Positions 5,447 to 10,278 of a stretch of 10,278 nt of DNA are shown here, piece by piece. The stretch covers positions 1 to 10,278 of the forward strand of contig CANRXN010000015.1 in assembly GCA_947643945.1 (NCBI GenBank), given 5' to 3'. A model generated the notes under the pieces. That model was not told the origin of the DNA. It saw only the letters and a program-made list of their open reading frames with translations, and made no database searches. Source of the DNA: an uncultured Clostridium sp. Its GTDB lineage: Bacteria; Bacillota; Clostridia; TANB77; CAG-508. Positions within the stretch are counted from its first letter, which is position 1. Every line of letters begins with the position of its first letter. The position numbers and the translations under genes were made by a program.

Positions 5447-7849
5447 TTATTTTCTTAATTTTGCACCTAAAGATTTTTCTAGTTCTAAAATAATATCTTC
5501 CATCAATTTATTAATTTCTTCGTCACCTAGTGTCTTATTTTTATCTCTAAAAACTAGGGAGTAAGCAACACTTTTTTTATTTTGTCCTAATTTTTCATTG
5601 CGATAGATATCAAATAACTGCATACTTTCTAACAGTTTCTTCGCTTTTTTAGTAATAATTTTTTCAATTTGTCCTACTTCTACTTTTTCGTCTACTGCCA
5701 CTGCAATATCTCTTTCCACTGCTGGGAATTTTGGCACTTCTACATATTTTTTATTGGCTTTCGCATATTTTACTAATTTTGTGATATTTACTTCAGCTAA
5801 ATAAGTTCTTTTAGAAATTTCGTAATTATCTAGCACTTCTGGGTGTACCTCTCCTAAGGTTGCAATAATATCCATTCCTACTTTTAAGTTAGCAGATCTT
5901 CCTGGATGGTAAGATTGATTTTTTGTTTCTTTTTCTATGTCATAATGACTAATGTTAATGGTTTCTAATATGTTTTCTAAAATGCCTTTTAAAATGTAAA
6001 AATCTACGTCTTCTCCATACATTCCAATGGTTAGGATTTCCTCTTGCAAAGGAACTTCTTTGTTTTGCACTTCTTGATTCATATTTTTATAGTTTCTAGA
6101 TAAGTCAAATAATTTTACAGTTTGGTTTTTCTTGTTGGCATTGGTAGCCAAGATTTGCATCATACTTGGCACAGTGGTTGGTCTCATTAGTTTATATTCA
6201 TCACTTAATGGATTTTGTATGGTAATAGCATATTTTTTTATTTCTTCACTAATGTTAGACATTTCCAAGTCTTTTTCGCTTACAAAACCATAGGTATAAA
6301 TTTCAAAAAATCCACTATTTACTAATACTTCTTTTACTTTCTTTTGGAGGATTTGTTCTTTGTTTCGAATCCCTAAAGTGGTATCTGCTTTTATTAAAGT
6401 CGTATCTAGTTTATCATAACCATAAAAACGTCCAATTTCTTCTGCAATATCTGCTAAAAATTCTAAATCCATTCTAAAGTATGGACTGATTACTTTATCG
6501 TTTTTAACTTGAATTTCTAATTTTTCTAAGATAGCTACCATCTCTTGTTTGCTTAAATTCGTTCCTAGCAGGCTATTAATTTTAGAAACATCAAAATTAA
6601 TTTCATTGATTTTTTGCTTGGTTGGATAAACATCTATTTTTCCTTCTACTGCTTCTCCTACTTTTAATAATTCTACCAACTCTACGGCACGATTTGCTGC
6701 TCTTAGAGCATTTTCGGCAGATAATCCTTTTTCAAAACGAGAAGAACTTTCGGTTCTTAATCCCACTTTTTTAGCTGTTTTTCTTACACTTCCGCCATAA
6801 AATACAGCAGATTCAAATACTACGGTTTTGGTGTCTTCTTCAATTTCAGAGTTTAATCCTCCCATAACACCTGCTATTGCTACTGCTTTTTTATCGTCAC
6901 TAATTACTAAATTGTTTTCGTCTAGTTCCCTTTCTTGTTCGTCTAATGTGATAATCTTTTCTTTATTTTTCGCGCGTCTTACCGTAATGTGTTTTCCTTC
7001 AATGGAATTAATATCAAAAGCATGCATTGGTTGCCCCATTTCTAACATAACATAGTTTGTAATATCTACTATGTTGTTGATGCTTCGAATGCCACATGCC
7101 TTTAATCTTCTTACCATCCAATCTGGTGATGGTGCAATTTTTACGTTTTTAACCATTCTTGCTACATAACGGTAACATAGGTCTGGTGCTTCGATATCAA
7201 CTTTTAATCCTTCTAAGTCGTTTTGGGTTTCTACTACCATTTCATCTACATTTTTTCTTGGATTTTTAAATGGCTTATTTAAAGAAGCTGCCGTTTCTCT
7301 TCCTAATCCTTCAATCGAAAAACAGTCTGGTCTATTAGAGGTAATTTCAAAATCGATAATATCTTCTTTTAAATTTAATACCTCTACGACATCTTTTCCT
7401 AAATCTTTTTCTAAGCTTTTATCTAGTATCATGATACCATGTTCAATTTGATTTGGATAATCTGCTAGGGTAAGGTTTAGTTCTCCTACCGAACACATCA
7501 TGCCACAAGATTCTATTCCTCTTAGCATTCCCTTTTTAATTTTTACGCCACCTGGTAAGTTAGAACCATCTTTTGCAATCGGTACAATGTCTCCTACTTT
7601 AATATTGCTTGCTCCTGTTACAATTTGCAATATTTCGTTTCCCACATCTACCTTAGTTACTACTAATTTATCAGCATCTGGATGTTTTTCAATTTCTAAA
7701 ATCTTTCCAACGACTACATTTTTTATATCGTTTCCTCTTTGTTCTATGGTTTCTACTTTTGATCCTGTCATAGTTAGGATATCTCCTAATTCTATTACAT
7801 CAACATCAATATCACTATATTCTTTTAACCATTCTATACTTGCTTTCAT
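5447..7849 (-). CDS. pheT: Phenylalanine--tRNA ligase beta subunit
   Basis: This is the 800-aa beta chain of the alpha2-beta2 enzyme that charges tRNA-Phe. The N-terminus MKASIEWLKEYSDIDVDVIE is typical. An OB-fold tRNA-binding domain (about 40-150) contains HPDADKLVVTKVDVG and ASNIKVGDIV. B3/B4 editing, B5 and catalytic-like core domains follow, including NYVMLEMGQPMHAFD and KGLSAENALRAANRAVEL. The FDX-ACB anticodon-binding domain is at about 707-800 (FPAVERDIAVAVDEKV). The ATG at 7849 follows AGGAGA; an ATG 11 bases upstream runs into a stop after four codons. No in-phase CGG occurs, and the frame is intact over 800 codons. The five CGG strings it contains all straddle codons. Terminator follows directly. 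Confidence 0.97.
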   Translation of the reverse strand: MKASIEWLKEYSDIDVDVIELGDILTMTGSKVETIEQRGNDIKNVVVGKILEIEKHPDADKLVVTKVDVGNEILQIVTGASNIKVGDIVPIAKDGSNLPGGVKIKKGMLRGIESCGMMCSVGELNLTLADYPNQIEHGIMILDKSLEKDLGKDVVEVLNLKEDIIDFEITSNRPDCFSIEGLGRETAASLNKPFKNPRKNVDEMVVETQNDLEGLKVDIEAPDLCYRYVARMVKNVKIAPSPDWMVRRLKACGIRSINNIVDITNYVMLEMGQPMHAFDINSIEGKHITVRRAKNKEKIITLDEQERELDENNLVISDDKKAVAIAGVMGGLNSEIEEDTKTVVFESAVFYGGSVRKTAKKVGLRTESSSRFEKGLSAENALRAANRAVELVELLKVGEAVEGKIDVYPTKQKINEINFDVSKINSLLGTNLSKQEMVAILEKLEIQVKNDKVISPYFRMDLEFLADIAEEIGRFYGYDKLDTTLIKADTTLGIRNKEQILQKKVKEVLVNSGFFEIYTYGFVSEKDLEMSNISEEIKKYAITIQNPLSDEYKLMRPTTVPSMMQILATNANKKNQTVKLFDLSRNYKNMNQEVQNKEVPLQEEILTIGMYGEDVDFYILKGILENILETINISHYDIEKETKNQSYHPGRSANLKVGMDIIATLGEVHPEVLDNYEISKRTYLAEVNITKLVKYAKANKKYVEVPKFPAVERDIAVAVDEKVEVGQIEKIITKKAKKLLESMQLFDIYRNEKLGQNKKSVAYSLVFRDKNKTLGDEEINKLMEDIILELEKSLGAKLRK

Positions 7850-7870
7850 TTTATACTCATTCTCCTTTTA

Positions 7871-7935
7871 AGGGGGATTTGGGGGACGTTCCTTAAAATC
7901 CCTGTTTTAGGGATTAGGGGACACTCCTTTTTCCC
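7871..7935. repeat. Palindromic GGGGACGTTCC element, copy B
   Basis: It fills the 90-base gap between the 123-aa gene and pheT. It shares a core of about 48 bases with copy A (924-990), with one missing T and divergence at both ends. It has two inverted-repeat halves like copy A, so the pheS-pheT transcript should form one or two hairpins just before the pheT ribosome site. Confidence 0.75.
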
Positions 7936-7939
7936 TTTA

Positions 7940-8311
7940 TTAATATCTCGAATTTTCTTCTTGTTCAAATGTTTTATAATGTTTTGGTTTTACATTTTCT
8001 CTCCCATTACCATACATTGGTTGTTGTCTATCTATTCTACTTTTTATTGCTACTTTGCTACCAATTCCTTGTAACTTTCCACCTTGGGTTATATTCTTCC
8101 TAAAGTTTTCTTTTTGGATTTTTGCATGTGACAGTTGTTCTGCTTGTTTTTCTTCCTTTTTTGGAATTGGTTGAACATAATACTTAAATTTTCCTTCTAC
8201 TTCTACTGGTTCAATGATATAATCTTCACAATTATATTTTTTTGTTTCTTCAAATGTAATTGGTGTTTTTGGTAATCCTTTTTTTCCTAATAATTCTTTT
8301 AACATTCCCAT
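7940..8311 (-). CDS. Unrecognised 123-aa basic protein between pheS and pheT
   Basis: I do not recognise this protein. It begins MGMLKELLGKKGLPKTPITF and has a moderately ordered first half with EDYIIEPVEVEGKFKYYVQP. The second half is rich in Lys, Gln, Arg and Asn, looks disordered and ends EENSRY. There is no signal peptide, membrane helix or cysteine motif; one Cys is present (Cys28). AGGAGA lies eight bases before the ATG, supporting translation from 8311; ATG at codon 3 is an alternative. It sits in the Phe T-box operon between the two synthetase subunits, which in most bacteria are adjacent. A link to PheRS or to RNA is possible, but only from context. Confidence 0.7.
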   Translation of the reverse strand: MGMLKELLGKKGLPKTPITFEETKKYNCEDYIIEPVEVEGKFKYYVQPIPKKEEKQAEQLSHAKIQKENFRKNITQGGKLQGIGSKVAIKSRIDRQQPMYGNGRENVKPKHYKTFEQEENSRY

Positions 8312-8391
8312 ATTTCAACTCTCCTAATTAACTAAATTTTTAATTAATTTTTATGCTAATTTTTCATTTGGTTTTCAATTTTTTAGATAGC

Positions 8392-8423
8392 GATGTTTTT
8401 TGACCTAAGTCCCCAAAAACATC
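8392..8423 (-). repeat. Hairpin just after pheS
   Basis: GATGTTTTT (8392-8400) pairs with AAAAACATC (8415-8423), and an inner GAC/GTC stem has a short loop. It starts two bases after the pheS stop codon. No T-run follows on the minus strand, so it is more likely a 3'-end stabilising or processing hairpin inside the operon than a terminator. Its GGGGAC core loosely recalls the palindromic elements at 924 and 7871. The rest of the 114-base gap, to 8311, is AT-rich with nothing else recognisable. Confidence 0.5.
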
Positions 8424-8425
8424 AT

Positions 8426-9447
8426 TTAAAATTGTTTTAAAAATCTGGCATCGTTTTCAAATAGTAATCTCATGTCTTCTATCCCAAATTTTGCCATAGC
8501 AATTCTTTCTACACCAAATCCGGAAGGCAAAGCCTGAATATTCTTCTGGGTCTATACCACAGTATTTTAAAACATTTGGGTGTACCATACCGGCAACCTA
8601 ATAATTCAATCCATCCTTCTTGTTTACATACTTTGCAACCTTTTCCGCCACATACAAAGCAAGATACGTCTGCTTCTGCACTTGGTTCGGTAAATGGGAA
8701 GTGATGTGGTCTAAATCTAATTTTTGTGTTTTCTCCTAAACATTTTTTAGCAAACATTTCTAAGGTTCCTTTTAGATCTGTCATGGCTATGTTTTTGTCT
8801 ACTACTAAGCCTTCTATTTGATGGAATACTGGTGAATGGGTTGCATCTACACTGTCTGAACGGTATACTGCCCCAGGGCAAATAATTTTGATGGGTGGTT
8901 TTTGGTTTTCCATAACTCTTGCTTGTACGGGTGAAGTTTGGCTTCTTAGTACGATGTCGTCTGTTATGTAAAAAGTGTCTTGCACATCTCTTGCTGGGTG
9001 GTCTGGTGGTGTGTTTAGTTTGTCAAAGTTGTAGATTGCTTTTTCTACTTCTGGTCCATCTGCTATTTGGTATCCCATTCCTAAAAAGATTTCTTCTACT
9101 TCTTCAATAATTTGCGTGATTGGGTGTAAAGCTCCTAAAGTTACTTTTTTACTTGGCTCGGTTACATCGATATTTTCTGTTTGCAATTTTTTTTCTAATT
9201 CTTGTTTTTTAAATTCTTTTTCTTTTTGCTTGATTAAGGCTTCTAACTCATCTCTTACTTCATTTACAAAACTTCCAATTATTGGCCTTTCTTCTGGAGA
9301 TATAGCCCCCATTCCTCTTAATACAATGGTTAGTTCTCCTTTTTTTCCCAAGTATTTTACTTTTATTTCGTTTAGTTCTTTTTCTTCTTGACATTTATTG
9401 ATTTCTTGGATTGAGTTTTCTTTGATTTTCGCAATTTGTTCTTTCAT
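8426..9447 (-). CDS. pheS: Phenylalanine--tRNA ligase alpha subunit, two CGGN recoding sites
   Basis: This is the catalytic alpha chain of the class II Phe-tRNA synthetase. With CGGT (codon 286) and CGGA (codon 309) each read as Gly it is 339 aa, the normal length, ending in the usual FENDARFLKQF. An N-terminal coiled-coil arm (about 1-85) binds tRNA. Motif 2 includes VYRSDSVDATHSPVFHQIEG, and motif 3 is GFAFGFGVERIAM. A four-cysteine knuckle, C-x2-C-x4-C-x2-C, lies at 263-274, as in other Firmicutes. Conventional reading ends at residue 312 with an unrelated tail and lacks motif 3, so the enzyme would be dead. AAAGGAAG precedes the ATG at 9447. Controlled by the upstream T-box. Confidence 0.96.
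8519..8522 (-). other. CGGA recoding site, Gly309 of PheS (motif 3)
   Basis: Minus-strand reading TTC-CGGA-TTT-GGT gives Phe-Gly-Phe-Gly in class II motif 3, FAFGFGVERIAM. This glycine is close to invariant in PheS, so Gly is the best-supported meaning here. Confidence 0.93.
8589..8592 (-). other. CGGT recoding site, Gly286 of PheS
   Basis: Minus-strand reading TGC-CGGT-ATG gives Cys-Gly-Met in WIELLGCGMVHPNVL, a highly conserved PheS segment (GCGMVHP or GAGMVHP). Confidence 0.93.
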
Positions 9448-9808
9448 ACTATACTGCTTCCTTTCTTTATAGTTTACTTAAAAGTTGATGGTAATAATTT
9501 TTCTAGAATATAAAAAACATCTAAAAAGCCACTTCGCTCCTACTTTTTAGGACGAAATGGCTTATCTCTTTTCGTGGTACCACCTAAGTTTATTAAGCTT
9601 TTTTAAGCTTAACCTCGTTTCGTTTTAACGGTTCTTAACCGCTTTTTCTTACTCTAGCTTTTTACTATTTGGGAAAAAGACCTAAAAAGTGAAATTTCAA
9701 TATATTGATATGAGATGGCTTTCAGCCTTAGACCATCTTCTCTATTTAACATATTGGGTAATATATTTACTTTGCTTTTTAATTGGTTTTAGCTTTTTAC
9801 ATCACTAA
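9448..9808 (-). promoter_or_regulatory. T-box riboswitch leader, tRNA-Phe specific, upstream of pheS
   Basis: The leader of the pheS operon senses uncharged tRNA-Phe. The T-box itself, AGGTGGTACCACG, is at 9573-9585, with UGGU to pair with the ACCA end of the tRNA. Upstream is a long Stem I region (about 9684-9800) with a distal stem GATGG/CCATC. The specifier is best placed at 9691-9693 as TTC followed by A, in the stretch GAAATTTCAC; TTC is a Phe codon, agreeing with the gene. The downstream terminator competes with an antiterminator formed by the T-box. T-box identity is certain; the exact specifier is inferred. Confidence 0.93.
9523..9563 (-). terminator. T-box attenuator terminator
   Basis: On the minus strand AAGCCATTTCGTCCT pairs with AGGAGCGAAGTGGCTT (one-base bulge) around a loop of AAAAAGT type, followed by TTTTT. 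It lies ten bases downstream of the T-box sequence, and its 5' arm overlaps the antiterminator region. Confidence 0.9.
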
Positions 9809-9813
9809 TAAAT

Positions 9814-9842
9814 ATTTTAACATATTTTCTAATGTTTTACAA
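9814..9842 (-). promoter_or_regulatory. Promoter of the pheS T-box operon
   Basis: On the minus strand the -35 is TTGTAA (9837-9842), the spacer is 17 bases, and the extended -10 is TGTTAAAAT (core 9814-9819). The transcript would begin near 9807, just before Stem I of the T-box leader. It lies 31 bases beyond the end of the spore photoproduct lyase gene, for which no terminator is visible. Confidence 0.8.
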
Positions 9843-9872
9843 GTGTTTTTAGGAATTTTTACCATTTTTTTG

Positions 9873-10278
9873 CTAAACAATATATTCTAGTCTATTATTG
9901 GGAAAATACTTGTGCATTTGCTCTCGTAAGAAAAGTTCTGCATCTTTTCTTATATCATTTTTATACCAATACTTTCCTCTTCCCCTACCAGTCATCATAT
10001 CTTTATGATATAAAGATATACTGCCAGGAAAAGCCTCTTCATTTATTTTAGTATGAACATAACTATAGGTCATAAAAATAATCTCAAAAAACACATCTTT
10101 TTTCACTTTTTCTGTTAGCTCCTGTGACAACCTTTGAATTAGGTTTTCATATAGCTCCTTCCAATTTTCCACCAAAATGACAGGCGCAATTAAAATTCCA
10201 ATTGGATAACCTGCTTCTTTTAGCTTGTTAATTGCTTCTATTCTTCCCTTTAGCCTTGAGGTTCCAAACTCTACTTTA
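9873..10278 (-). CDS. splB: Spore photoproduct lyase, C-terminal part (5' end outside window)
   Basis: This radical-SAM enzyme repairs the thymine dimer 'spore photoproduct' when spores germinate. The visible 135 residues are the C-terminal part: EFGTSRLKGRIEAINKLKEA, then GYPIGILIAPVILVENWKEL, TYSYVHTKINEEAFPG, GRGKYWYKNDIRKDAE and the ending HKYFPNNRLEYIV. The GYP-hG-hhhAP segment, the late GKY-Y-K motif and the FPN-hEY ending are characteristic. The CxxxCxxC iron-sulphur motif would lie upstream of the window. The frame is open to the window edge. A methionine-like GTG at 10175 is internal, not the start. It indicates a spore former. Arginine CGA is used normally here (TTA CGA GAG), so other CGN codons remain arginine. 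Confidence 0.88.
   Translation of the reverse strand, partial: KVEFGTSRLKGRIEAINKLKEAGYPIGILIAPVILVENWKELYENLIQRLSQELTEKVKKDVFFEIIFMTYSYVHTKINEEAFPGSISLYHKDMMTGRGRGKYWYKNDIRKDAELFLREQMHKYFPNNRLEYIV

Noticed and set aside
8392..8423. Transcription terminator after pheS
   Set aside because: The hairpin lacks a following T-run on the minus strand, and pheT downstream has no promoter that I can see.
183..8592. Phase-variable slippage at simple repeats
   Set aside because: The sites have no homopolymer or short tandem repeat, and housekeeping genes are not phase variable.
6828..9391. Plus-strand frames opposite pheT and pheS
   Set aside because: They are shadows of two well-identified synthetase genes.
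1..9447. Ordinary sequencing or assembly indels as the cause of the split genes
   Set aside because: All eleven extra bases are the C of an in-phase CGGN at a Gly position, none is in a homopolymer, and no other indel type occurs. Random errors would not follow codon phase. It stays as a caveat because raw reads are not available to me.
1..9447. Pseudogenes or degraded operons
   Set aside because: ffh and pheS are essential, and rimM and khpA are core genes. Their sequences are conserved on both sides of each site, promoters and ribosome sites are intact, and no stop remains once CGGN is read as Gly.
1..9447. Simple reassignment of the CGG triplet to another amino acid
   Set aside because: A triplet reassignment keeps the frame, whereas here the frame moves by +1 at every in-phase CGG. 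The residue also matches GGN Gly.

Overview
The window comes from a low-GC, spore-forming Firmicute of the Clostridia type. The evidence is strongly AT-biased codons, AGGAGG-type ribosome sites, a Phe T-box leader, a spore photoproduct lyase and the gene order ylxM-ffh-rpsP-khpA-rimM. Every gene lies on the minus strand, so transcription runs from high to low coordinates.

Layout, right to left. 10278-9873 holds the C-terminal part of spore photoproduct lyase. 9842-9448 holds a promoter and a Phe T-box leader. It is followed by pheS (9447-8426), an unrecognised 123-aa gene (8311-7940) and pheT (7849-5447), which ends in a hairpin terminator. Next is a secreted, sortase-anchored papain-like protease (5309-3214) with an Ig-like Big_2 domain and an acidic stalk, followed by a 43-aa one-helix membrane protein (3182-3051) and a terminator. 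A strong promoter at 2977-2949 then drives the SRP/ribosome-assembly genes ylxM, ffh, rpsP, khpA and rimM; rimM runs off the window. The 297-bp ffh-rpsP gap holds a 72-bp tandem repeat and one copy of a palindromic element that recurs next to pheT.

The outstanding observation is how the genes are read. Five of eleven genes (rimM, khpA, ffh, the protease, pheS) look frameshifted when read conventionally. Each break, eleven in all, is at an in-frame CGG. In every case the right protein returns if the four bases CGGN are read as one glycine, a +1 shift. At several sites this glycine is one of the most conserved residues of its family, such as motif 3 of PheS. Across about 2,980 codons I found no CGG that can be read as a normal arginine codon. 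Thirteen other CGG strings, lying across two codons, cause no shift. The sequence before and after the sites shows no slippery consensus. Essential genes cannot all be pseudogenes, and random indels would not respect the reading phase. The best reading is that this organism decodes CGGN as glycine, by a four-base codon or an obligatory +1 shift at an unassigned CGG. A systematic sequence artefact must still be excluded. I therefore annotate each affected gene as one continuous CDS and list each recoding site.
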